A stretch of 7,486 nucleotides of DNA from positions 1-7,486 of the forward strand of contig JAPYQV010000123.1 in the NCBI GenBank assembly GCA_029937205.1, read 5' to 3'. The notes under the pieces are model-generated. The model made no database searches, was not told where the DNA came from, and saw only the letters and a program-made list of their open reading frames with translations. Both the position numbers and the translations under genes were made by a program. The first letter of the stretch is position 1. Each line of letters begins with the position of its first letter. The DNA is from Alphaproteobacteria bacterium. Its GTDB lineage: Bacteria; Pseudomonadota; Alphaproteobacteria; UBA828. Shown here piece by piece: positions 1 to 6,947 of this stretch.

Positions 1-227
1 ATACCTTCTTGTGCGGAGAGCATTTGCGATTCCAGGACCTGCCCGTCGACCAGAAAACTTTCGGCGGAATTGTAGAGGGCGACGTGAATTTTGCCGTCGC
101 TGTTGCGGATATCGCGTATCTGAACCACAAGCGTTTCCGCGTCGGCCGGCAAAGCGCTGGCGGCAATGATAAATACGGCGATTAGGGAGGACAGAAATAC
201 TGTTAGCAGACGATGATGTGGTGGCAT
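1..227 (-). CDS. DUF2141-type secreted protein (C-terminal part missing)
   Basis: The visible N-terminus starts MPPHHRLLTVFL and contains a hydrophobic stretch ending in ALPADAE, which is a typical Sec signal peptide, so the product is probably periplasmic or exported. The following segment (ETLVVQIRDIRNSDGKIHV, then ALYNSAESF) matches the opening beta-strands of DUF2141 proteins, small secreted domains of unknown function with the pattern 'L.V.i..ir...G.i.vALyn....F'. The reading frame is open to the window edge, so the gene is truncated by the window and not necessarily broken. I chose the ATG at 227 because AAAGAG lies six bases before it. An in-frame ATG at 242 has no visible ribosome binding site. 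The gene is divergent from the TetR regulator, which makes it a candidate target of that regulator. The family call rests on a short segment and is moderately sure; the biochemical function is unknown. Confidence 0.72.
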   Translation of the reverse strand, partial: MPPHHRLLTVFLSSLIAVFIIAASALPADAETLVVQIRDIRNSDGKIHVALYNSAESFLVDGQVLESQMLSAQEG

Positions 228-393
228 ACCTTGCTCTTTCATATCAGCGACAATGTTAATCGTGCTAAGATCGATGCCACAGAATAGCGTGCAAGCGTTA
301 AAATTGAGTTTGCGGAAAAGGTTAATTTACGGTCAATCGACCTAAGGCGTGTTCGCCTTGAAATCGAACATGGGAACTAAAACAGTAGAAGCA
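228..393. promoter_or_regulatory. Divergent intergenic region between DUF2141 gene and TetR gene
   Basis: This AT-richer gap must carry the promoters of both divergent genes. I see no convincing -35/-10 pair on either strand. It contains GTTAA three times in the same orientation (255-259, 297-301, 321-325) and a small inverted repeat at 331-342. TetR regulators commonly bind such gaps to control themselves and the divergent neighbour; that role here is inference. Confidence 0.4.
331..342. repeat. Small inverted repeat GGTC-aatc-GACC, possible TetR operator
   Basis: Two four-base arms (GGTC and GACC) flank four bases, roughly 50 bases before the preferred TetR start. This is shorter than most TetR operators and could be chance. 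It is listed only because of its position in front of a TetR gene. Confidence 0.2.
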
Positions 394-1065
394 ATGGCTG
401 AATTAAAAGAAAAAGGCTCTTCGAAGGCTCCAAAAAAGAAATCACGGAAAAAGGGTGCCTATCACCATGGCAATTTACGCCGGGCATTGCTCGATGCCGC
501 TCTTGCAATGGTTGAAAAAGAAGGCCCAGGCGGTGTGTCGCTGCGCGCGGTCGCTCGATTCGCCGGTGTGTCTCCCGCCGCGCCCTATCGGCACTTTGCT
601 GGCAAGGAAGGTCTTCTTGCAGCTGTCGCCGAGGAGGGTTTTCGCGCGCTCGAGAGTGAAATGCAGATGGCGAGTGAGGGTGCCGACGGCTTGGCGCTGG
701 CGGAGTTCCGCGCCATCGGTTTGGCTTATGTGCGCTTTGCCGCCAGCAACCCATCGCACTTCCGTGTCATGTTCGGCCCGGACGTCTCGAATAAAAGCGC
801 CCATCCCAGCTTGAAAGGTGCTGCCGACAAGGCTTCGCAGATTATTGCTGATGCCATCGCGAAGTGTCAGCGCCCCGGCTTGGAGGGCGCGGACGCCAGT
901 CCGCACCGCTTGTTCGTCGCCGCTTGGGCAACTTTCCATGGCTTGGCGACGCTTATCGTTGATGGCCAGCTTTCGGATATAGTGAGTTCCGATGCCGATC
1001 TGGAAGGGATCGGCAACAACGTGACCGATGTCATCTATCGCGGCCTGTCGTTCAGCGGTTTATAG
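394..1065 (+). CDS. TetR/AcrR-family transcriptional regulator, WHG-type C-terminal domain
   Basis: The product (223 residues from this start) is a one-component DNA-binding repressor-type protein. Residues 1-20 form a lysine-rich tail (APKKKSRKK). Residues about 23-70 are the TetR N-terminal domain, beginning YHHGNLRRALLDAA and containing the helix-turn-helix SLRAVARFAGVSPAAPYRHF at 49-68. The rest is a helical ligand/dimer domain with W178, H182 and G183 in AAWATFHGLATLIVDGQL, the pattern that defines the WHG (TetR_C_33/PF13305-like) class. The open frame extends upstream to a GTG at 349 and an ATG at 370, neither with a well-spaced ribosome site. The ATG at 394 follows a weak AGAAG, so the start is not certain. 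The gene ends 10 bases before the convergent AbrB gene. Its ligand cannot be read from sequence. The divergent DUF2141 gene is the likeliest local target (inference). Confidence 0.93.
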   Translation: MAELKEKGSSKAPKKKSRKKGAYHHGNLRRALLDAALAMVEKEGPGGVSLRAVARFAGVSPAAPYRHFAGKEGLLAAVAEEGFRALESEMQMASEGADGLALAEFRAIGLAYVRFAASNPSHFRVMFGPDVSNKSAHPSLKGAADKASQIIADAIAKCQRPGLEGADASPHRLFVAAWATFHGLATLIVDGQLSDIVSSDADLEGIGNNVTDVIYRGLSFSGL

Positions 1066-1075
1066 AACCCCGGCG

Positions 1076-2179
1076 CTACGGCTTCTCTTTCGGCAACCAA
1101 CGGAATATCGCCGGCGCGACAATCACCAGAATAATGATCCGCACGATATGGTGGGTCGAGACGAACGCGGCGGCGGTGCCGAAGGAGAGCGCGATGATGC
1201 TCATCTCGGCCAGTCCGCCGGGCGCCAGGGCGAGGAAGAGCGCCGTCTTGGAAGAACCGGAAATGTCTCCCAGGACCAGCGCGAAGAGCGCCGCCACCGC
1301 AACCATAATCAGGGCGGCGCCGACCGATATCACCATGATGCGCCAAATTTCCCTAAATCCCGCGCCGACAAAGCGCGCACCGATCGCGGCGCCAAGGGCG
1401 ACCTGAGCTGCGGCGACGATCTCACCGGGCGGCATGGCGCCGATGATGCCGCTGAGATGCGCTGCGGCACTAAGTGCCAGGGGGCCGACGAGTTGCGCCG
1501 CCGGAATGCGCAGCAGGCGGGCGCCCGGCCATCCAAGGGCGCCGCACGCCAGCAGGATCAGGCCATCGCGCCAACTCAGCATCGAGGCCTCGGACCCCAC
1601 CAAGCCAACCGGCTGGTAACCCTCGAACACGCGAAAATAGAAAGCGATGAGGAACACGGCGGTGAGGATGCGGACGCCGTGCGAGAGGGATATTCGCCGG
1701 GCGTCGCCGCCCATGGCTTCGCCCAGCACCATCATTTCACTGAGACCGCCCGGGATCGAGGAAAAATAGGCCGATGTACGGTCATAGCCGCCGATTTTCT
1801 GGTAGTAGAGCGTGCACAGCATAATCATCAGCCCACTCGATGCCGCCACACCGGCCAGGCCGACATACCAATCGGCGATGCGGTCGAAGATGTCGGCGTT
1901 GAACTGCGAGCCGAGCAGCACGCCGAGCACCGCCACCATGGCGTTGCGAAAGCGTGCCGACGTGGCCACAGGCACGCCCGAGAGAGCGGCCACCGTTACC
2001 ACGGACATGGCGCCCAACATCCACGGCAGGGGTAAGCCGAGCACGAAATAGACATAGCCGCCGAGGGCACCGAGGGCCAGCCCAAGTGCCAGCCGGGCGG
2101 CAAATCCGCGGCGTGATATCTGTTTATCTGGCGGCGCGGGCGTCATCGGAAACTTGCCCGGCGTTTGTGCCCTCGTCAT
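1076..2179 (-). CDS. AbrB-family (PF05145) integral membrane protein, putative transporter
   Basis: This is a 367-residue, very hydrophobic protein with about ten possible membrane segments. It has the internal duplication typical of the 'AbrB_dup' membrane family: PGGLSEM at 143-149 is echoed by PGGLAEM at 320-326, each followed by a histidine and a 'VRI' segment (HGVRIL, HHIVRII). LPLPWMLGAM near residue 50 is also characteristic. Family members are often annotated as 'AbrB family transcriptional regulator' or 'ammonia monooxygenase', but they are neither the Bacillus AbrB DNA-binding protein nor a proven oxygenase. The E. coli namesake was named as an aidB regulator, and transport is only a plausible role. 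I prefer the ATG at 2179 because it shares an ATGA overlap with the upstream hydrolase stop, suggesting translational coupling. An internal ATG at 2146 gives 356 residues and is also possible. The substrate is unknown. Confidence 0.88.
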   Translation of the reverse strand: MTRAQTPGKFPMTPAPPDKQISRRGFAARLALGLALGALGGYVYFVLGLPLPWMLGAMSVVTVAALSGVPVATSARFRNAMVAVLGVLLGSQFNADIFDRIADWYVGLAGVAASSGLMIMLCTLYYQKIGGYDRTSAYFSSIPGGLSEMMVLGEAMGGDARRISLSHGVRILTAVFLIAFYFRVFEGYQPVGLVGSEASMLSWRDGLILLACGALGWPGARLLRIPAAQLVGPLALSAAAHLSGIIGAMPPGEIVAAAQVALGAAIGARFVGAGFREIWRIMVISVGAALIMVAVAALFALVLGDISGSSKTALFLALAPGGLAEMSIIALSFGTAAAFVSTHHIVRIIILVIVAPAIFRWLPKEKP

Positions 2180-3105
2180 TCCGCTACAAAGCGACCCAGG
2201 CGGACCGCCGTATGCCCTCTTACCGGTTGCCGGGCGGGCATAACGAGCACGCAATCATCATAAGGTGTCAGGACCTTATGGCTTCCGTCCTGGGCGATTT
2301 GAGTTCCCGCTTTCGGGATTATCTCGAAGCACTGAAATTCGCCGCTGAAGGCAAAACGATCGGAGCGTATCGTAACTGCGTGGCTAATTTCGATAAATTG
2401 CTGCTGGCCGAGACACGGCAGGAGCGGGATGTCCTCGGGCGCTTCGTCGACCATGCCGCAGGCCAGTAGAAAGGCCATTATGGTCTGTATCGCCACCGCC
2501 GGGCTGTCATTGTCAAAATGCTGGCCGCATTCAACCAACATGGCACATTTGGCGCTTTCGGGATTATTGAACTCGCCGAAATCGCGCAGCCGAACACCGG
2601 CGCGATGGCCCTTATCCGCCACCACATAAGTTGGATAGCCCATCTTGCGGGCAAAATTTCTGCCCTTTCCGTGGGCGCCAGAGAGCACCATGGCGGGCGC
2701 CGGGAGCGACGTTGAATGCAGGTCCAGGAGATAATCTGCCGCTTCCACCAGTGGGCGGAGGGCTCGTGCGCGTGTCAGCTCAGCGCTTTTTTTCGGGCCA
2801 TCCAATATATCCGGCGACCACAGCCGGTTCATGTCTTCATCAACAAAGCGCGACAAATAGGGGTGTGCCGAATCAAAGCGAGAAAACGCGGCGACATTGG
2901 CGAAGGCCAAAATGAGGCGGCCCCGGTCGGGCGTAAAGGAAGAAGACAAGAGCTGATCGAGCGCCACCGCGCCGCACAATTCATTGCCGTGGATCAGGGC
3001 ACTGATCAGAACGGTCGGACCCGGCGCATTGCCCACCATGGCGGTCGCGTACGGAACATCCAAATTGCCGTTTTCATGGCGCGCGATGTCAGGAACTTGG
3101 ATCAG
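2176..3105 (-). CDS. M14-family succinylglutamate desuccinylase/aspartoacylase-like zinc hydrolase
   Basis: The protein (about 309 residues) belongs to the AstE/AspA branch of the zinc carboxypeptidase fold, enzymes that release an acyl group or amino acid from N-acyl substrates in the cytoplasm. From the CTG at 3105, the zinc motif HGNE lies at residues 39-42, the substrate-binding 'NR' of FVDEDMNRLW at 93-94, the third zinc ligand in LLDLHST at H130, and a likely catalytic glutamate in LVECGQHF. All core catalytic elements are therefore present. The start is a problem: family-like sequence (LIQVPDIARHENGN) begins just after the nadK stop, yet no ATG, GTG or TTG lies there. CTG 3105, with GGA about nine bases upstream, is my working choice. 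ATC 3120 is another candidate. TTG 3063 or ATG 3039 would remove part of the domain, and ATG 3261 would overlap nadK by about 140 bases with unrelated sequence. The exact substrate is unknown. Confidence 0.85.
   Translation of the reverse strand: MIQVPDIARHENGNLDVPYATAMVGNAPGPTVLISALIHGNELCGAVALDQLLSSSFTPDRGRLILAFANVAAFSRFDSAHPYLSRFVDEDMNRLWSPDILDGPKKSAELTRARALRPLVEAADYLLDLHSTSLPAPAMVLSGAHGKGRNFARKMGYPTYVVADKGHRAGVRLRDFGEFNNPESAKCAMLVECGQHFDNDSPAVAIQTIMAFLLACGMVDEAPEDIPLLPCLGQQQFIEISHAVTIRSDRFAFSGEFQCFEIIPKAGTQIAQDGSHKVLTPYDDCVLVMPARQPVRGHTAVRLGRFVAE
2259..2280. repeat. Perfect 8-bp inverted repeat inside the hydrolase gene
   Basis: CATAAGGT and ACCTTATG flank six bases (GTCAGG). The repeat lies within codons for HKVLTPYD near the C-terminus of the M14 hydrolase, about 100 bases before its stop. 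No U-run follows on either strand, so it is not a standard terminator. It may be chance. Confidence 0.45.
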
Positions 3106-3121
3106 CTTGGCACGTCCGATG

Positions 3122-3889
3122 CTAAGGCGTGAATTGTTCGTTGAGAATGCGTTCTTCCAGATTGTGCTCCGGATCGAACAGCAGGTGAATGACCACGGTG
3201 CGATCCATCTCAATGGTGACGGAAGCGACGTCGCGCACCTCGGTATAGTCGGCGACCGCACTCACCGGCCGCTTTTGCTGATCACTGATCTCGAAGGTGA
3301 CCTTTGCATCATGCGGCAGCAGAGCGCCGCGCCAGCGCCGTGGCCGAAATGCGCTAATCGGCGTCAAGGCGAGAATATTCGAGCCCAGCGGGATGATCGG
3401 TCCGTGCGCCGAGAGATTGTAAGCGGTGCTGCCGGCGGGAGTTGCCACCAGCACACCGTCGCAAATCAATTCCGGCACGCGCATGACGCCATCGACGCTG
3501 ACCTGAATTTTTGCCGCCTGGCGGGTCTGGCGCAGAAGTGAAACCTCATTGATCGCGAGCGCCTCCTGGCGTCCGCCAAAGGCGTTTTCAGCGATCATGC
3601 GGAGCGGATGAAGTTGCGAATGGTGTGCCACCTCCAGGCGCTCCAATATGCCGTCGGCGTTGAACTCGTTCATCAGGAAGCCGACCGATCCCCGGTTCAT
3701 GCCGTAGATCGGTTTGCCGTGATTGAGATAGCGATGCTGGGTTTCGAGCATGAATCCGTCGCCGCCGAGGGCGACAATCACATCTGCGTCCTCCGGTTCG
3801 GACAACTTGTGCCGCGACGAGATTTCCGCCAGCGCCTGTTGTGCATTGGGCGATTGCGAGGCGACGACTGCGAAACGTTCGACATTCAT
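3122..3889 (-). CDS. nadK: NAD kinase
   Basis: Cytoplasmic enzyme that phosphorylates NAD to NADP using ATP or polyphosphate; it is normally essential. The 255-residue length fits the short bacterial form. Diagnostic motifs are in order: [12 protein letters not shown] with GGDG at 42-45, [14 protein letters not shown] just after, the substrate-binding NEVSLLR with NE at 114-115, and [13 protein letters not shown] at 145-157 followed by NLSAHGPI. The C-terminus [10 protein letters not shown] is typical of alphaproteobacterial members, so the stop is natural. An in-frame ATG exists at 3910, but the run GGGAGA then falls inside the coding sequence. Using it as the ribosome binding site supports the ATG at 3889, although the spacing is slightly long. 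The gene lies 132 bases after moaA and directly abuts the hydrolase, so it probably heads a three-gene transcript. Confidence 0.97.
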   Translation of the reverse strand: MNVERFAVVASQSPNAQQALAEISSRHKLSEPEDADVIVALGGDGFMLETQHRYLNHGKPIYGMNRGSVGFLMNEFNADGILERLEVAHHSQLHPLRMIAENAFGGRQEALAINEVSLLRQTRQAAKIQVSVDGVMRVPELICDGVLVATPAGSTAYNLSAHGPIIPLGSNILALTPISAFRPRRWRGALLPHDAKVTFEISDQQKRPVSAVADYTEVRDVASVTIEMDRTVVIHLLFDPEHNLEERILNEQFTP

Positions 3890-3913
3890 GGTGATAATTT
3901 CTCCCGGCACATG

Positions 3914-3930
3914 GGCGCTCCCGCGGCGCC
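3914..3930. other. GC hairpin followed by a T-rich run on the + strand, in the nadK leader
   Basis: GGCGC and GCGCC arms (3914-3918, 3926-3930) flank seven bases, and TTGTTTTATT follows on the + strand. This looks like a rho-independent terminator pointing rightward, but no rightward gene lies nearby to end. In the leftward nadK transcript the same hairpin would sit in the leader, about 25 bases before the start codon. The function is unknown. Confidence 0.4.
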
Positions 3931-3937
3931 TTGTTTT

Positions 3938-3943
3938 ATTATA
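3938..3943 (-). promoter_or_regulatory. Candidate -10 box (TATAAT) for nadK
   Basis: Reading leftward there is a perfect TATAAT about 48 bases before the preferred nadK start. The matching -35 position, 17 bases further upstream, reads ATGGCC and is poor. The promoter would give nadK its own transcript separate from moaA. Support is the -10 box only. Confidence 0.4.
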
Positions 3944-4021
3944 TTCGTGATGTTGGCAGCGGCCATGCCCGTTTTAGGCCGGCAGGTCAGAAAATACCGA
4001 GAAAATCCGAGGAATAGGAGT

Positions 4022-5014
4022 TCAACCGCCGGTAACGCTCATATGACGCTGGACAGCAGGTCCTAAATGGCTGCGGTCGATAATAAAATCATGGCCCTTG
4101 GGTTTGCGCGTGATCGCCTCATGAATGGCAGCAATAACGGCCGCGTCATCTTCGCTGGCGCGCAATGGCGCGCGCAGATCGGCGGCATCTTCCTGGCCGA
4201 GGCACATGTATAAGGTGCCGGTGCAGGTCAGGCGGACGCGATTGCAGGATTCGCAAAAATTATGGCTCAGCGGCGTGATGAAGCCGACCCGCTGGCCGGT
4301 TTCGCGCAACGTGACATAACGCGCCGGTCCGCCGCTATCGTAATCGTTTTCGTCGAGTGTCCAGGTCTCGGCCATGCGCGCGCGAACTTGAGTGAGGGGC
4401 AAATATTGTTCGCTCCTGTCGCCATCAATCTCACCCATGGGCATGGTTTCGATGAAAGTCAGGTCCATGTCTTTTTCGCCGCACCAGCGCACCAAGTCTT
4501 CGATTTCGCCGTCATTGACGCCGTTCAGCGCCACCGTGTTGATCTTGACCCGAAGCCCGGCGGCCTGCGCTGCCTCAATTCCCGCCATTACTTTGTCATA
4601 TTTGCCCCAGCGGGTGGTGGCGACAAAATTCGCTTCGTCCAGTGTATCGAGAGACACATTGACCCGGCGCACGCCGTAATCCACCAGCTCGTTGGCGTAG
4701 CGCGCCAATTGGCTGCCGTTGGTGGTAAGGGTGAGTTCCTCCAGGGCGCCAGAATCGAGATGACGGCCGAGGCTCTTGAAAAGCGTCATGATGCCGCGCC
4801 GTACCAGCGGTTCGCCACCGCTGACGCGCAATTTCTTCACACCCAAAGAAATAAAGGCACTGCACAAGCGGTCGAGTTCCTCAAGGCTGAGAAGCTCGGC
4901 CTTGGGCAGAAATGTCATATGTTCCGACATGCAATAGACGCAGCGAAAATCGCACCGGTCGGTGACGGAGACACGCAAATAGCTGACGTGGCGCTCAAAT
5001 GGGTCGATCAACAT
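4022..5014 (-). CDS. moaA: GTP 3',8-cyclase MoaA (molybdenum cofactor synthesis, step 1)
   Basis: Radical SAM enzyme that, with two [4Fe-4S] clusters, rearranges GTP to 3',8-cyclo-7,8-dihydro-GTP, which MoaC then converts to cyclic pyranopterin monophosphate. At 330 residues it is full length. The SAM cluster cysteines are C21, C25 and C28 (CDFRCVYC), with GGEP at 66-69. The C-terminal GTP-binding cluster is C254, C257 and C271 (CESC, then 13 residues, then C). The protein ends in the Gly-Gly (329-330) needed for activity in known MoaA proteins. The ATG at 5014 has AGGA six bases upstream. No other moa, mob or moe gene is in the window, so the rest of the pathway must lie elsewhere. It follows the repair gene by 78 bases on the same strand and precedes nadK. 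Confidence 0.98.
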   Translation of the reverse strand: MLIDPFERHVSYLRVSVTDRCDFRCVYCMSEHMTFLPKAELLSLEELDRLCSAFISLGVKKLRVSGGEPLVRRGIMTLFKSLGRHLDSGALEELTLTTNGSQLARYANELVDYGVRRVNVSLDTLDEANFVATTRWGKYDKVMAGIEAAQAAGLRVKINTVALNGVNDGEIEDLVRWCGEKDMDLTFIETMPMGEIDGDRSEQYLPLTQVRARMAETWTLDENDYDSGGPARYVTLRETGQRVGFITPLSHNFCESCNRVRLTCTGTLYMCLGQEDAADLRAPLRASEDDAAVIAAIHEAITRKPKGHDFIIDRSHLGPAVQRHMSVTGG

Positions 5015-5049
5015 GGCTTTTCCTAAAACGCAAAATTACTTCATTAATG

Positions 5050-5055
5050 ATATAG
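5050..5055 (-). promoter_or_regulatory. Candidate -10 box for moaA
   Basis: Reading leftward the sequence is CTATAT, close to the alphaproteobacterial -10 consensus and placed to give a leader of about 30 bases before the moaA ATG. I find no clear -35 box at the right distance. The gap 5015-5092 is AT-rich compared with its flanks and contains the palindrome TCATTAATGA at 5041-5050. Confidence 0.3.
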
Positions 5056-5092
5056 CTTGTTTGCCGCGAGATTTCCTCACAAAAAATGACTA

Positions 5093-5782
5093 TTAAGCCA
5101 TTCTATTAATGCGGGTTTGAACCGACTCGCTGGTCAATTCCTTAAGCGCATTCGATGCGATCCAGTGAGCCGGCTTCGAATTCTGAGCGCCGATGCGCCG
5201 GGCGCATTCGATGGCCGCAATATTGAGCGCGAGATTGCGCTTACCGATTTGCCGAAGCGCCCAGTTTACCGCCTTTTTGACGAAGTTCCGTGGGTCGGTG
5301 GCACCTTCTTCGATCACTGGCAGCCACGCCAGGAATATTTTGTCGTCGGCTTTCTTGTCGTGCACGGCGAGCACGGCGATCATGGCGAAGGCGGCACGCT
5401 TGACGAACTCTTCCTCGCGGTGCCGCCACTGCATCACTAAGTCACGGGCAAAATCGGTTTTTCGAAACAGGTCCGAACAGCACTGGTCGCACAATGACCA
5501 GGAAGTGATCTCAGCTGCCCACGCATCGGCCTGTGTCCGCTCTAAAAGCGCCGGTACTTCGATCATCGACGCGAGCATGCGTGCTTCGTATACGCCGGTG
5601 TCCCACAAGGTAAGGGCCAGGGTGTGGTCGCGGCCAATTTCCTTAGCCAGACGGCGTATCTCCGGAACCGTCACACCGAAGGCATTTTCCGTATCGATGC
5701 CAAAATGCGCCATTTTGGCGATGCCCTCCGGCCGTCCGAGTTTTTTCAAGCGGCTTAGGATTTGTTTTTCGCTCAAGGTCAT
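5093..5782 (-). CDS. DNA alkylation repair protein, AlkD-like HEAT-repeat family
   Basis: The product (229 residues) belongs to the DNA_alkylation_repair family (PF08713, COG4912), all-helical HEAT-like proteins. The founding member, Bacillus AlkD, is a glycosylase that excises positively charged 3-methyladenine and 7-methylguanine. Matching segments are TSWSLCDQCCSDLF (W95, D99), EEEFVKRAAFAMIAVLAVHDKKA (124-145) and the long conserved ATDPRNFVKKAVNWALRQIG (161-180, W174). W95, D99 and W174 probably correspond to the AlkD active-site Trp-Asp-Trp set, judged from order and spacing only. The start is the ATG at 5782, which begins the conserved domain. The open frame extends upstream but is only the reverse of the meaB gene. 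No clear ribosome binding site precedes the ATG. It is head to head with meaB and upstream of moaA. Substrate range cannot be told from sequence. Confidence 0.92.
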   Translation of the reverse strand: MTLSEKQILSRLKKLGRPEGIAKMAHFGIDTENAFGVTVPEIRRLAKEIGRDHTLALTLWDTGVYEARMLASMIEVPALLERTQADAWAAEITSWSLCDQCCSDLFRKTDFARDLVMQWRHREEEFVKRAAFAMIAVLAVHDKKADDKIFLAWLPVIEEGATDPRNFVKKAVNWALRQIGKRNLALNIAAIECARRIGAQNSKPAHWIASNALKELTSESVQTRINRMA

Positions 5783-5839
5783 GGAAAGTTTGTCGCGCGT
5801 GCCACTTTCGGACGCAAGGAAAACTTGAGCATTGGCAAC

Positions 5840-6853
5840 ATGACGAAGGTTCCATCCAGCCTCGAGAACGGCGCCACCGAGAGCGCCCGGGATATCCTGT
5901 CGGGAGACCGTCGTGCCTTGGCGCGCGCCATCACTTTGATCGAATCGGCGCGCGAGGATCATCAGGCACAAGCCCAGGTGCTGCTTGGCAATTTGCTGTC
6001 GCATACCGGGGGCGCGGTGCGGATCGGCATATCCGGCTCTCCCGGCGTTGGCAAATCCACCTTTATCGAGGCGTTCGGGCTCCATCTGACGGAGATAGGC
6101 AAGCGCCTCGCCGTGCTTGCCGTCGATCCGTCGAGCGCACTCAGCGGCGGCTCGATCCTCGGCGATAAAACCCGCATGGAGCGGCTTGCCCGCGCGCCCA
6201 GCGTGTTTATCCGCCCGTCGCCGGCAGCCGGCGCACTCGGCGGCGTGGCCCGGCGCACGCGCGAAACCATGCTGGCCTGCGAGGCGGCGGGCTTTGATGT
6301 GGTGTTGATCGAGACCGTTGGTGTCGGGCAATCGGAAGCGGCAGTGGCCGGCCTCGCGGACCTGTTTGTGCTTTTGGTGCAACCCGGTGGCGGTGACGAT
6401 TTGCAGGGCATCAAGCGCGGCGTCATGGAATTGGCCGATCTCATCATCGTCACCAAAGCGGATGGCGATTTACGCGACCTGGCGCGCCATACAGAATCCG
6501 ATTACCGCTCGGCTTTGGCCTTGATACGCGCCCATGGCAAGGGTCCCCGGCCCCAGGTTCTGTCGTGCTCGGCAATGGAAGAGAGCGGATTGGCGGAAGT
6601 GTGGCTCGCCATTGAGAAACACAATGATGCGCTGGTGAGTTCGGGCGAATTGGCCACCAAGCGGCAGTCTCAGGCGGTTTCCTGGATGTGGCGCGAAGTT
6701 GAGGAGCGCCTGATGGCAGCTCTTCGAGATGAAGCCGGCGTCACCGCCCTGTCCGAACGCCTGGAAAATGAGGTCGCGGCGGGCCGTCAATCACCGGTGG
6801 CTGCGGCGACTGCCATATTGGCCGCTTTCCGCCAGCAAGACGGGGACAAATAG
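5840..6853 (+). CDS. meaB: MeaB/ArgK-family GTPase (methylmalonyl-CoA mutase-associated chaperone)
   Basis: SIMIBI-class GTPase that guards and reloads adenosylcobalamin on methylmalonyl-CoA mutase or a related acyl-CoA mutase. The 337-residue protein is full length. The Walker A motif GSPGVGKST is at 66-74, with [20 protein letters not shown] (92-112) and [12 protein letters not shown] (124-135) after it. [13 protein letters not shown] (154-166) carries the catalytic and switch residues, and IIVTKADGD (202-210) is the guanine-specificity motif. That last motif reads TKAD instead of the usual NKAD. The C-terminal helices supply the dimer arm. The ATG at 5840 is the conventional start, but AAGGA lies four bases before an in-frame TTG at 5825 and may mark the true start (five extra residues). 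No mutase gene is in the window. An ArgK-type transport role, an older annotation of the family, is unlikely. Confidence 0.95.
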   Translation: MTKVPSSLENGATESARDILSGDRRALARAITLIESAREDHQAQAQVLLGNLLSHTGGAVRIGISGSPGVGKSTFIEAFGLHLTEIGKRLAVLAVDPSSALSGGSILGDKTRMERLARAPSVFIRPSPAAGALGGVARRTRETMLACEAAGFDVVLIETVGVGQSEAAVAGLADLFVLLVQPGGGDDLQGIKRGVMELADLIIVTKADGDLRDLARHTESDYRSALALIRAHGKGPRPQVLSCSAMEESGLAEVWLAIEKHNDALVSSGELATKRQSQAVSWMWREVEERLMAALRDEAGVTALSERLENEVAAGRQSPVAAATAILAAFRQQDGDK

Positions 6854-6874
6854 GCCGGAAATCGCCTGGTTGGG

Positions 6875-6903
6875 CTTGACGCACGGCGTGATCGGGCTTA
6901 AAC
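6875..6903 (+). promoter_or_regulatory. Candidate promoter for rpmB
   Basis: CTTGAC at 6875-6880 matches the alphaproteobacterial -35 consensus. Seventeen bases later TTAAAC (6898-6903) occupies the -10 position but matches only loosely. The site lies in the 94-base gap between meaB and rpmB and would give a leader of roughly 40 bases. I see no terminator after meaB, so read-through is also possible. Confidence 0.45.
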
Positions 6904-6947
6904 AGGCGCCTCTCCACAGCAAGCTTAATTCACTCGGAGCAGACCTC

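Noticed and set aside
1028..2035. 335-codon rightward open frame opposite the AbrB-family gene
   Set aside because: It is rich in R, H, G, D and Q with no recognisable domain, which is the usual antisense shadow of a hydrophobic GC-rich gene. The leftward frame has a clear family match.
3125..3261. Upstream extension of the M14 hydrolase frame to ATG 3261
   Set aside because: It lies wholly within the conserved C-terminus of nadK in another frame, and the residues resemble no family N-terminus.
3914..3940. Rightward rho-independent terminator
   Set aside because: The hairpin plus T-run has the right form, but the nearest rightward gene ends at 1065, so there is no transcript for it to end. 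It is kept only as a structural feature.
4262..5026. 254-codon rightward open frame opposite moaA
   Set aside because: MoaA on the other strand has every catalytic motif. The opposite frame shows no domain and has no supporting ribosome site.
5015..5092. Molybdenum cofactor riboswitch before moaA
   Set aside because: The whole gap is only 78 bases and the part after the candidate -10 box only about 30, far too short for the Moco aptamer. No matching stem set is visible.
5783..6382. Upstream extension of the DNA alkylation repair frame by 200 codons
   Set aside because: The extension is exactly antisense to the conserved GTPase domain of meaB and looks unlike any AlkD-family N-terminus.
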